From a virus: DNA of 44,342 nucleotides. The stretch spans positions 1-44,342 of IMG/VR virus record IMGVR_UViG_3300048930_000335. The stretch is one strand, 5' to 3'. Made by a program: the position numbers and the translations under genes. Shown one piece after another: positions 24,919 through 31,109 of this stretch (within the stretch, counting starts at the first letter, position 1; every line of letters starts with the position of its first letter). Below the pieces are notes generated by a model. The model did no database searches. It was given only the letters and a program-made list of their open reading frames with translations, and was not told the DNA's origin.

Positions 24919-25164
24919 GTTACCTCCTGGGGCGGACTCAAAATCGCTTGGTACGCAATAGCTCTCCCGGTCGCGCGCCACGTAGCTGCAGCACGTAGCG
25001 CAGCCGACATCACAGGGCGCCTCGCAGCGCCGGTCCGTGTCGCCCCAGCGCACGCAGGCCTTGCCGTCGGGGCATTGCTCCCCGCCGTATTCGCACGGCG
25101 CCTCGACGCCAGAGCAGGCTAGCGCACGACCCGCAGCGCGCGCCGGGGCAGGTGCGGATGGCAC
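24919..25164 (-). CDS. Cysteine-rich segment in frame with the HNH gene, possible degraded lipoprotein copy
   Basis: In the same frame as the HNH gene and with no stop between, this segment reads ALACSGVEAPCEYGGEQCPD, then KACVRWGDTDRRCEAPC and cysteine pairs GCATCC. It is clearly related to the 96-residue protein at 29955-30245 (ASC..APELPCELGGNDCPD, YTDARCEAP). The only in-frame start is GTG 25164, giving a poor signal peptide. It overlaps the gene at 25010-25369 in another frame. It may be a remnant after HNH insertion or an N-terminal extension of HNH. Confidence 0.45.
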
Positions 25165-25369
25165 AGGCGAGGGCGGCCTCGGCGGAGTCAAAGGTTGGGA
25201 TCCCGAATCCGTTACCGAACCACTCGCCGTCGCGCAATTCGATGAACGGGTCTTGGCCATCGTTAGCGGGAGACCGTGCGACCCACAACGTGGAGCCATC
25301 CTCAAACACACTCGGCTCCCACGTCAGCCCGTGCGCCTCGAAGGGCTCGCCGGGGGTGGGGTCGGTCAT
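25010..25369 (-). CDS. Hypothetical protein, acidic N-terminal domain
   Basis: A 119-residue frame from ATG 25369 with GGGGGAGAT immediately upstream. Residues 1-72 look like a genuine domain (FEAHGLTWEPSVFEDGSTLW, DPFIELRDGEWFGNGFGIPT, SAEAALACAIRTCPGARCGS). Beyond residue 80 the frame is Arg-rich and overlaps the Cys-rich segment in another frame, so the native end may be earlier or joined by a frameshift. It overlaps the 27-residue upstream gene by 4 bases. Confidence 0.6.
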   Translation of the reverse strand: MTDPTPGEPFEAHGLTWEPSVFEDGSTLWVARSPANDGQDPFIELRDGEWFGNGFGIPTFDSAEAALACAIRTCPGARCGSCASLLWRRGAVRIRRGAMPRRQGLRALGRHGPALRGAL

Positions 25370-25449
25370 ATCTCCCCCGTTTCCGCTCGCCCCATTGGCT
25401 GCACGAGTCGCCAAACCTTGTCAGCGCAATAGGCGCACAGCTCCCTCAC
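25366..25449 (-). CDS. 27-residue CxxC micropeptide
   Basis: GTG 25449 is preceded by GGGAGG with a spacer of about 6, the start overlaps the upstream stop (GTGA), and its stop overlaps the next ATG (ATATGA). The product begins MRELCAYCADKVWRLVQPMG, with a CAYC metal-binding pair. These signals on both sides are hard to explain unless it is translated. It could be a tiny zinc-binding peptide or coupling peptide. Confidence 0.55.
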   Translation of the reverse strand: MRELCAYCADKVWRLVQPMGRAETGEI

Positions 25450-25910
25450 AGCAACCTCCCTGCCGCATCAAACGGCTTCCAAAGCAGTGTTTTCTTCCCG
25501 TCAGCGGACCGCGGCTTGACCGGGTGCACAACCCACCCAGCGCATTTGAAGCAGTATCCCTTATTGCGCGACTGTACTTTGCGGTCCCACACATACGTCA
25601 GCATCCCGTCGGGGCCGCACCCGCGCCCCGACTCAGCTAGCGCGCGCTCCGCCGCGAGAATCAGTTCGCTTGAACGCGTCTCTGACTCATTGCGGAATAT
25701 CGAACATGTCCAGCCGTCGAGTCCGTTCATGCTGCGAAGGCCGCTATCGGGGTGCGGTCGCCACCAGCCGAACACGACGCCGGGCGCCGCGAGAACGAGC
25801 GTTTCACCAGGCGGCATGAATTGAGGGCTACCAACCGTGCGCCGCGAATAGTGGCGGTCCGCTAGCTGCGCAGACGGCGCGTGAAACTTGGGCACGACTT
25901 CGAGCATCAC
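25446..25910 (-). CDS. GNAT-like (possibly Mom-related) phage protein
   Basis: A 154-residue protein of a type seen in many phages: an N-terminal DRHYSRRT-like segment with SPQFMPPGETLVLAAPG, then WTCSIFRNES, and a late KVQSRNKGYCFKCAGWV. The last segment resembles the C-terminal acyl-CoA-acceptor end of GNAT acetyltransferases. Mu Mom was proposed to have such a fold. Acyl transfer to DNA or another substrate is therefore a hypothesis only. GAGGAG precedes the ATG. It overlaps the coiled-coil gene by 4 bases. Confidence 0.6.
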   Translation of the reverse strand: MMLEVVPKFHAPSAQLADRHYSRRTVGSPQFMPPGETLVLAAPGVVFGWWRPHPDSGLRSMNGLDGWTCSIFRNESETRSSELILAAERALAESGRGCGPDGMLTYVWDRKVQSRNKGYCFKCAGWVVHPVKPRSADGKKTLLWKPFDAAGRLL

Positions 25911-26911
25911 TCCTCGCCTTCGGGGACTCGCGCAAGCTCCGCATCCTCAACGCCCTTCGCGTATATCCACGCCTCTGCGGGAGGCGAGTACGGAGCAACA
26001 TCGCGGAGGTCGGCTGGGTTCACCGAGTACCGCTCCGACTTCGCCCACTTGTCGAGGCGATCTTGCAGACCGAGCGCGTGCTGCGTTGTGTTGTCGAGCG
26101 CGAACTTGAGGTCGTCCCGCTCCCGCTCCGCCACTTCGATGCGGGCGCGAAGGGCGGCATCGACGTTGGCGCCTTCCGCTAGTGACGTGACCAAGCAATC
26201 CACACGCTCCCGGGCCTCTTTAAGGCTGTCTTGCGCCACTGTCAGCGTTGCGCGTTCGGCCCAGAGTGACACCAGCGCGCCGTCTCGCTCACGTCTCGAG
26301 ATTTCCAGTTCCAGCGTCGTGTCTTCTAGCGAGGCGCGCAACGCGTCCCGCTCCCGCTCCGCGCGTTCGGCGCGGACACGAAGTTCCGTGTTCTCGCCGA
26401 CGACGCTACGCAGCCTGCACGCGTCGTGCTTGGCGTCGTCGCTGACTCCGCTATCGTCGAGCCTTAATTCCCATTGGTAGGACCCAAGCTCCCGGGCGCG
26501 CGCTACCACCTTCTCGGCCATTGCGAGTTTTCGCTCAACCCGTTCGAGCTTCGCCTCCGCCGCCAACGCACTCTCTCCTAGCTCGACGGCTCGGTCGCGC
26601 TGCCGAGCCAGGCCGTCAACGCATTCCGCAAGTCGGGATAATCGCGCAGTAGACTCCTTGGGACCGACACCGAAACCGGCCGCGTTTAGCCGCTCCTCGA
26701 TTCGCACGAGGTAGCCCACAGCCTTCTCCGCGCGCTCCCGCAGCTCAGCGACGTGGGCGAGGATGGCGGCGCGGGCGGTGTCGTATCGCGGTTTGAACGC
26801 TTCGTATTTGGCATTCTCGCCAGGCCCCCACATGATAGCGCCGTCCCACGCAGCTGCTACTGCGTCGGCTGCCTTGTCGTATTCGTCCAACATCTCCTCA
26901 ATCTCACTCAT
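25907..26911 (-). CDS. Long coiled-coil protein
   Basis: A 334-residue protein from ATG 26911 (GGGG TGG in the leader). Residues 1-40 are acidic; residues about 60-290 are a near-continuous coiled coil (LRERAEKAVGYLVRIEERLN, EAKLERVERKLAMAEKVVAR, LRVRAERAERERDALRASLE, RARIEVAERERDDLKFALDN). The end (VNPADLRDVAPYSPPAEAW) is Pro-rich. It starts in an ATGA overlap with the Gly-Tyr protein stop, so the two are made together. It could be a structural organiser; no enzyme motif is visible. Confidence 0.75.
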   Translation of the reverse strand: MSEIEEMLDEYDKAADAVAAAWDGAIMWGPGENAKYEAFKPRYDTARAAILAHVAELRERAEKAVGYLVRIEERLNAAGFGVGPKESTARLSRLAECVDGLARQRDRAVELGESALAAEAKLERVERKLAMAEKVVARARELGSYQWELRLDDSGVSDDAKHDACRLRSVVGENTELRVRAERAERERDALRASLEDTTLELEISRRERDGALVSLWAERATLTVAQDSLKEARERVDCLVTSLAEGANVDAALRARIEVAERERDDLKFALDNTTQHALGLQDRLDKWAKSERYSVNPADLRDVAPYSPPAEAWIYAKGVEDAELARVPEGEE

Positions 26912-27159
26912 TTGCCACCCCTGCCATAGCCGTAGCCATAGCCGTAGCCGTCGCCGTAGCCGTAGCCATAGCCGTAGCCATAGCCGTAGCCATAGCCGTA
27001 GCCATAGCCGGAGCCGTCGCCGTAGCCGTAGCCGTAGCCGTCGCCGTAGCCGGAGCCGTAGCCGGAGCCGTAGCCGGAGCCGGAGCCGGAGCCGGAGCCG
27101 TAGCCGTAGCCGGTTCGCGGGGTGTTTCGTTTGCCAGGCTTGGTAGTCACGCGCGCCAT
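26908..27159 (-). CDS. Gly-Tyr dipeptide-repeat protein
   Basis: An 83-residue protein: a basic start (MARVTTKPGKRNTPRT), then residues 17-79 with Gly at every second position and Tyr (21), Ser (7) or Asp (3) between, then RGGK. It is fully low-complexity and cannot fold as a globular domain; sequences like this can form condensates or sticky fibres. GAGAGG precedes the ATG at 27159. The stop overlaps the coiled-coil gene start (ATGA). The DNA is a hexanucleotide microsatellite (26924-27113). No known phage protein family is recognised. Confidence 0.7.
   Translation of the reverse strand: MARVTTKPGKRNTPRTGYGYGSGSGSGSGYGSGYGSGYGDGYGYGYGDGSGYGYGYGYGYGYGYGYGYGDGYGYGYGYGRGGK
26924..27113. repeat. 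Hexanucleotide microsatellite (TAGCCR/GAGCCG/TCGCCG units)
   Basis: On the plus strand, GCC alternates with GTA, ATA, GGA or GTC through about 190 bases without interruption of the 6-base period, giving GGC-TAC/TAT/TCC/GAC codons on the minus strand. Runs such as TAGCCGTAGCCATAGCC repeat exactly, so unit gain or loss by slippage would keep the frame. Confidence 0.9.
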
Positions 27160-27473
27160 TCGGGAGCCTCTCGTAGCCACGCTGCGCCGACGGGTTGGCA
27201 ATAGATGACCTCGCACACGTCAGAGCTTCGGAGGTCGTTCCGTGTGAGCGTTGCGCCAATCTTGCAGTTACCGGCGCGCGCGGGGTTCGGCCCATAAACT
27301 GCCAATTCGCTCAGGCTCGCGGCTCCGTCCCAATACCAAATGCGTCGCGAGTCAGAGAGGGTGAGCCGACCGCCTTTTTCGCCAACGAGATAGCCGGAGT
27401 GGACGCCGGCGTCCTTGCAACGGCAGATGACGTAGGGGCGCTTGGTGGTCTTCTTGCTGGTCTTCTTGGTCAT
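27147..27473 (-). CDS. DUF6948-like phage protein
   Basis: A 108-residue protein with a basic start (MTKKTSKKTTKRPYVICRC), then AGVHSGYLVG, LSDSRRIWYWDGAASLSELA and GPNPARAGNCKIG. The RRIWYW.GA.SLSELA core is characteristic of a small conserved phage family of unknown function. Stop-start overlaps of 4 bases upstream; it overlaps the Gly-Tyr gene by 13 bases. Confidence 0.75.
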   Translation of the reverse strand: MTKKTSKKTTKRPYVICRCKDAGVHSGYLVGEKGGRLTLSDSRRIWYWDGAASLSELAVYGPNPARAGNCKIGATLTRNDLRSSDVCEVIYCQPVGAAWLREAPEWRA

Positions 27474-27691
27474 TTGCTTATCTCCTTCAATTCAGCCGCT
27501 TTGCACTCGGGGCAGCGGAGCGGAGTGCCGAACGTGTCGCCGTCTCGCTCAAGCTCACCGCCGAACGCACTGCACCAGAACCACTCCTTGCTGTTTCCGT
27601 CGTTGTCCCATGACAGGTTTTTGCATTGCTCCGCGTACCCGTCAGAGCACCGCTCCGGGTCGTCGAATATCTCGAGGGCGATGCGTCTCAT
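27470..27691 (-). CDS. Small probable zinc-binding protein
   Basis: A 73-residue acidic protein with CSAFGGELERDGD and PLRCPECKAAELK; the CPEC pair and other Cys (C15, C23) may bind a metal. The N-terminus MRRIALEIFDDPERCSDGYA is helical. It overlaps both neighbours by 4 bases. No family is recognised. Confidence 0.65.
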   Translation of the reverse strand: MRRIALEIFDDPERCSDGYAEQCKNLSWDNDGNSKEWFWCSAFGGELERDGDTFGTPLRCPECKAAELKEISK

Positions 27692-28107
27692 GACTGCGCC
27701 TCGATCCAGGGAACGAGCGGCAGATCATCGTGAGCTAGAGACTGGATCGAAACGGCCACGTCAAACACACGGTACTCTCCGATTAGGTTTAGCTGTCCTT
27801 CGGGCGCAAAGTACCGGCGCCCCGATTTCATCCTCTCGTATGCCACCGCGGCCGGTGCCATCTCCTCGATCTCCGCATACGCCGCCCGCAGCTTCCTATC
27901 TGTCTCGCTCATATCCGCCCGATATGCGTCCAGCGAATGACGCGCGGTCTCGGCCTCGGTCACGGCCGCATCCCGCTCGCGCCGCATCTCCTCCAGCGCC
28001 GCGATCAGGTCCTGCTTATCCGGTGTTGGCGCGTCCAGTATCTCGAGCAGCAGCTGCCCGCCGGTGCGCGCTGCGTGTCCAATGGTCCGTAGTGTTGCCA
28101 CGATCAT
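27688..28107 (-). CDS. Hypothetical helical protein
   Basis: A 139-residue protein from ATG 28107, preceded by AAGGGG. Residues 25-85 are a coiled coil (DLIAALEEMRRERDAAVTEAE, LDAYRADMSETDRKLRAA), followed by a strand-rich end (GQLNLIGEYRVFDVAVSIQS). The tRNA-like element at 28123-28196 sits immediately upstream. It shows no catalytic motif. Confidence 0.65.
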   Translation of the reverse strand: MIVATLRTIGHAARTGGQLLLEILDAPTPDKQDLIAALEEMRRERDAAVTEAETARHSLDAYRADMSETDRKLRAAYAEIEEMAPAAVAYERMKSGRRYFAPEGQLNLIGEYRVFDVAVSIQSLAHDDLPLVPWIEAQS

Positions 28108-28122
28108 GAGTGCCCCTTTCCG

Positions 28123-28196
28123 TGGTGCCAGCCGCGGGAATCGAACCCGCCCACACGCACTAGCGCGCCGCTCGTTCCGGGTCGGCGTCGGCTGGC
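28123..28196 (-). tRNA. tRNA-like element with encoded CCA, anticodon arm atypical
   Basis: On the minus strand the first seven bases GCCAGCC pair with GGCTGGC, followed by A and CCA. The T arm is perfect: GCGGG, loop TTCGATT, CCCGC. The middle 39 bases do not fold as a normal tRNA: position 8 is G not T, the D stem is weak, and the best hairpin has GCGCGC and GCGTGT around TAGT. No anticodon is reliable. It may be a decayed tRNA or a tRNA mimic. The rest of the gap 28197-28383 shows only a weak reading frame. Confidence 0.55.
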
Positions 28197-28383
28197 AAAG
28201 TGCCGGTCTCTCCCGGCTGTCACGACTGCGACCGGATACTTTCGCCCGACGGGTAATTTCCTCGGCCTCGTCTCGCTCGTCGTTCGCGCCGCCGTAATCG
28301 CGTACTGCGGGCCACACTGCAGGCGGTTTCGCGGCTGTCAGTCCCGCGCGCTCGGCTTTACGGGTCGAGCGGGTCCCGGAAGA

Positions 28384-28704
28384 TCAGAACGGAACGTCGT
28401 CGTCTCCGGCTGGCGGCGAGTTCATTCCCGCGCCGTAATCCGCATCATCAAACCCGCCGCCGCCTCGAGCAGCGCCGCCGCCGCCACCTCGAGAGCCTCC
28501 GCGCTGCTGACTCGGATCGTATTCCTTCGGCTCCCTGATGATGAACCCGCCGCCGACCGGGAACGCGTCCAAGGTCACGTTCATGCCCCCGTCGCGCCCC
28601 TCGAACGCGACACCGATCTTGGTCCAGTTCGTTTTCTCGGACCCGTCGCGGGCCTTGTACTTGCGCCCGACCAGACAATCAAACCGCTTTGCTCCACCGC
28701 TCAT
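28384..28704 (-). CDS. SSB-like single-strand DNA-binding protein
   Basis: A 106-residue protein. Residues 1-60 form a compact beta domain (KRFDCLVGRKYKARDGSEKT, WTKIGVAFEGRDGGMNVTLD, GGGFIIREPKEYD). Then comes a Gly/Arg linker (GGSRGGGGGAARGGGG) and an acidic tip DDDVPF that matches the SSB C-terminal peptide used to recruit repair proteins. It overlaps the upstream gene by 4 bases. The context with a RecE-like exonuclease argues for phage recombination. It is not a typical full-length OB-fold SSB, so a shorter analogue is the better description. Confidence 0.72.
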   Translation of the reverse strand: MSGGAKRFDCLVGRKYKARDGSEKTNWTKIGVAFEGRDGGMNVTLDAFPVGGGFIIREPKEYDPSQQRGGSRGGGGGAARGGGGFDDADYGAGMNSPPAGDDDVPF

Positions 28705-29144
28705 TTGCTAGGCTCCTCTGCTTTCGGTTGCTGCTGCCCCGTGCGCTCGAGCCGGATCATCTTCGGCTTCTTACGCGGCATGGTGATCTCGACTTCGATC
28801 GCGGACTCGATATCGGGCGAGCCGGCGACGCGGATGCAATCCACGATCTTGCTGCCAAAGCGATCGGTCGCCGGGACCAGAGTGATCCGTTTGCCGATCC
28901 AGTCCGCGACTTTGCGCCCGAACATCGCGCGGAAGCATTCGCCGTTGGTCTTGTTCAAGACCAGCTGCTTGTCCGTGCCCGCGAACGAGATGATGCCCCG
29001 ATCGCGGTCCTTGCCGTTGTCCTGCGGCAGAGGCTCCACGTCCACGTCCGCGATCGTGAGCGTGGCCGGTTTGCCGCGCAGGAGCCCCGCTTTCAGGAAT
29101 CTTTGAGAAAATAATTCGTCGAAGTCTACGGGTTTTTTGGTCAT
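28701..29144 (-). CDS. Conserved hypothetical protein of the recombination block
   Basis: A 147-residue protein from ATG 29144 (GGGGAG, spacer 7). It opens with KKPVDFDELFSQRFLKAGLL, then RGKPATLTIADVDVEPLPQD, RDRGIISFAGTDKQLVLNKT and FGRKVADWIGKRITLVPATD. A small domain with strands and a Lys-rich end (PRKKPKMIRL) is compatible with nucleic-acid binding. Between exonuclease and SSB-like genes it might assist annealing; this is positional inference. Confidence 0.6.
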   Translation of the reverse strand: MTKKPVDFDELFSQRFLKAGLLRGKPATLTIADVDVEPLPQDNGKDRDRGIISFAGTDKQLVLNKTNGECFRAMFGRKVADWIGKRITLVPATDRFGSKIVDCIRVAGSPDIESAIEVEITMPRKKPKMIRLERTGQQQPKAEEPSK

Positions 29145-29962
29145 GTTGAATCTCCCCAGTCCAGATCGCCTAGGTCGTCCTCGTCGCTCTCCACCGCCCA
29201 CGCCGGCAACCGAAACTCGATCGGCGCCACGCCCGCGACGCCTGGCCACTCCCGGAGCTCGCGGCAACGTATGAGCGTGTGCAGCGCCTCGCGGTAGTCT
29301 TCGCGGCCCTGCTCGATCACGTCTTCGGGAATCGAGTACACGACCACATCGAACGGTGGCGCGGACTCCACCGCGATCACGAAGAAGCCGCGCGCGCCCA
29401 ACGTTGCCGCGACACCGTCACTGTAAAGCGCGAATTGCATCGGGTATCCAAGCCGCGCGGCCTGCGCCTGGAAATCTCGCGGCTTGATCTTCGCGGTCGT
29501 TTTCAGGTCCACGATGTGGCCCGGAGTCAGCCAATCGATCCGCCCCTTGAGTCGCTCCCCGGTCTCCTCGTCGTTCCAAACCACCGTCGTCTCGGCCACG
29601 CCCGCGGCCAGCAACTCGCGCGCGTACGGGTGGCGCCGTACCGCTTCCCCGATCGCGAGCGCGTTCGCATACTGCTCTTCGGTCACGATCGTGCGCCCGG
29701 ATTCTGCGTGTTCCGCCAACCATTCCTTGCCGGCCTTGGTGCGCATGTCCAGCCCCGGCGGCCGCACGAGATACCGCCGATCGAGCAGGTGCGGCTCCAG
29801 CACCGCGGTGTGGACCAGCGTTCCGTTCGTAAGCGCGGGCGACTCCTTGCGACCGTACTGGAGCGTGTGCCGATAGTGTTTTGGGGACATGGCCCAAAGC
29901 TGTTTCAGCGTGCTGTAATTGACAGCCTCGATCAGGTCATAGTCGCTGCGATCGTCACTCAT
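29141..29962 (-). CDS. RecE-like exonuclease, PD-(D/E)xK (exodeoxyribonuclease VIII type)
   Basis: A 273-residue nuclease. YSTLKQLWAMSPKHYRH near the start, ALTNGTLVHTAVLEP with His51, then ERLKGRIDWL (D143) and HIVDLKTT (D152, K154) form the PD-(D/E)xK site. A C-terminal helix bundle follows. Such nucleases digest one strand of duplex ends so that an annealing protein can work. It overlaps the lipoprotein gene by 8 bases and the next gene by 4. The C-terminus is very acidic (ESDEDDLGDLDWGD). Confidence 0.85.
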   Translation of the reverse strand: MSDDRSDYDLIEAVNYSTLKQLWAMSPKHYRHTLQYGRKESPALTNGTLVHTAVLEPHLLDRRYLVRPPGLDMRTKAGKEWLAEHAESGRTIVTEEQYANALAIGEAVRRHPYARELLAAGVAETTVVWNDEETGERLKGRIDWLTPGHIVDLKTTAKIKPRDFQAQAARLGYPMQFALYSDGVAATLGARGFFVIAVESAPPFDVVVYSIPEDVIEQGREDYREALHTLIRCRELREWPGVAGVAPIEFRLPAWAVESDEDDLGDLDWGDST

Positions 29963-30245
29963 TGGGGCACCTCTCCGCGTATTCGTCCGGCAGGCAAACC
30001 ACGTAGCTATGTCCGAGCCACGTCACCGGCTGTCCGCAGGTCCCGCACAGCTCCGGCGGCACCCGCGTTGCTCCAGGCTCCAGCGGCAGCGGCGCCTCAC
30101 AGCGCGCGTCCGTGTAGCTCCACACGACGCACAACGGGGCCGCGTCGGGGCAGTCGTTGCCGCCGAGCTCGCATGGCAGCTCCGGCGCTTCCGGCACCGC
30201 GCAGGATGCGGCCAGCGCCGCGATCAGGATCATGAGAGTCCGCAT
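29955..30245 (-). CDS. Cysteine-rich lipoprotein
   Basis: A 96-residue protein from ATG 30245, chosen because GGAG lies 8 bases upstream (an ATG two codons earlier is only 2 bases away). MRTLMILIAALAASC is a lipoprotein signal with the Cys at 15. The mature part has 8 Cys in PCELGGNDCPD, LCVVW, RCEAP, LCGTCG, VVCL and ERC. It is related to the segment at 24919-25164. It should sit on the cell surface or in the periplasm. In style it recalls myxobacterial Cys-rich lipoproteins, which may hint at the host. Confidence 0.7.
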   Translation of the reverse strand: MRTLMILIAALAASCAVPEAPELPCELGGNDCPDAAPLCVVWSYTDARCEAPLPLEPGATRVPPELCGTCGQPVTWLGHSYVVCLPDEYAERCPNE

Positions 30246-30247
30246 GT

Positions 30248-30364
30248 TCATTGCTCCGTTTCTTCCGCCCCGTAGCGGGCAAACGATCCGCGGCGCCGGC
30301 TAGAGGGTGGGGCTCGGCTGCCTGCTCGATCGTTGACCCGATACGAGGCAGGAGATGGGTTCAT
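30248..30364 (-). CDS. Possible 38-residue basic peptide
   Basis: A short frame with ATGA overlaps on both sides: its ATG overlaps the upstream TGA (30361-30363) and its TGA overlaps the upstream ATG of the lipoprotein (30249-30251). It begins MNPSPASYRVND and is Arg/Ser-rich. The Shine-Dalgarno match is poor. The double overlap is the only support. Confidence 0.35.
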   Translation of the reverse strand: MNPSPASYRVNDRAGSRAPPSSRRRGSFARYGAEETEQ

Positions 30365-30711
30365 CCCCTGCGCGAGACCCGGTCCGCGTTCGTTTGCGCC
30401 TCGAGAGCCAGGTCCGCGAGCTCGCACGCGACCACGGTCCAATCCTCGGCCGTGCTGCCCCCGTGAGCGTGGACCAGTGCGACCCTGACCAGCGCTTCGA
30501 GCTTCCGCCGAAACACGCTCAGCGGGGCGGTTTCGGGGTCTAGCTCCACGTCCACGGTCCGGGTGCTACCGCAGGTGCAGTTACGGCAGCTAAGCGCCGG
30601 GTGCCCGTGGTGATCTTTCTGGACTCCGACCAGCGGCAGCGCGAGCCACTGGCGGCGGGTGTACGTGCGACCGCAGCTGCATGTCGCGATCACGGGTGAG
30701 CCGCGCATCAC
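30361..30711 (-). CDS. Zinc-ribbon-like protein
   Basis: A 116-residue protein. Residues 9-50 carry CSCG and LSCRNCTCG, spaced as a zinc ribbon around TYTRRQWLALPLVGVQ. Residues 55-105 are helical (RRKLEALVRVALVHA, ACELADLALEAQTNA). It overlaps the first gene of the operon by 4 bases. The general pattern suggests a nucleic acid or protein adaptor. Confidence 0.65.
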   Translation of the reverse strand: MMRGSPVIATCSCGRTYTRRQWLALPLVGVQKDHHGHPALSCRNCTCGSTRTVDVELDPETAPLSVFRRKLEALVRVALVHAHGGSTAEDWTVVACELADLALEAQTNADRVSRRG

Positions 30712-30977
30712 GCAGCCCTAGCGATCTCGTACGCCTGACCGAGCTCGCGTCCGGCCTGCACCCGCAGCGCTGACGAGTCCTGTTCGATCGCGCTCCCCAG
30801 GCGATCGAACGCTCGAGCCAACGCCGCGAGTGCAAGGCCACGCCGGCCCCCTACTCGCGCCCCCTCGATCCGCAACTCGCGAGCCGCCTGGCGACAGCCG
30901 ATCTCAGTGGTGAGGTCGTGGTTTTTGGCAATCTGCCGGCGACTGGATTCGATCCAAACTGGACATGCGCTGTGCAT
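30708..30977 (-). CDS. First gene of the leftward operon, hypothetical helical protein
   Basis: An 89-residue protein from ATG 30977, with GGGGG 9 bases upstream. Helical and Arg/Ala-rich (IGCRQAARELRIEGARVGG, RLGSAIEQDSSALRVQAGRE). It is the promoter-proximal gene, 49 bases downstream of the palindrome at 31027-31043. No family is recognised. Confidence 0.6.
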   Translation of the reverse strand: MHSACPVWIESSRRQIAKNHDLTTEIGCRQAARELRIEGARVGGRRGLALAALARAFDRLGSAIEQDSSALRVQAGRELGQAYEIARAA

Positions 30978-31026
30978 CGTAGTTGCCCCCTGTTGGAGCG
31001 GCGCCCCTGCACCGCAACCCCGAGAG

Positions 31027-31043
31027 CAACCTTAGGTTTAGGT
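31027..31043. promoter_or_regulatory. Left 17-bp operator-like palindrome
   Basis: AACCTTAGGTTTAGGTT is an imperfect palindrome whose arms AACCTTA and TTAGGTT differ from perfect symmetry by one base. On the minus strand it reads AACCTAAACCTAAGGTT, 16 of 17 bases identical to the right copy at 31773-31789, and flanking CCGTC and GC are also shared. In both places it lies just upstream of an operon in the same relative orientation. It probably binds the HTH regulator encoded between the two copies. Confidence 0.7.
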
Positions 31044-31109
31044 TGACGGCGTGGCAACAAAAAAACGCGACGCCAGGTGGACGCCGCGTCAATCACGCGC
31101 AAAAAAACT

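Noticed and set aside
26924-27113. CRISPR or tandem binding array
   Set aside because: Units are 6 bases with no spacers of unique sequence, so it is a microsatellite within a gene.
26763-27295. Arg-Leu and Ser-Arg repeat frames over the microsatellite
   Set aside because: They are other-frame readings of the same hexanucleotide repeat. The minus-strand Gly-Tyr frame has its own start, ribosome site and ATGA coupling, while these frames have none and the coiled-coil gene has a better start at 26911.
28123-28196. Ordinary or amber-suppressor tRNA
   Set aside because: CTA and GTG triplets can be found in the core, but none sits in a proper 7-base loop on a paired stem, so no amino acid is assigned.
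28197-28317. N-terminal extension of the gene at 27688-28107 through the tRNA-like element
   Set aside because: An upstream GTG frame is open, but the ATG at 28107 has a strong ribosome site and the extended part is Arg-rich and crosses the tRNA-like element.
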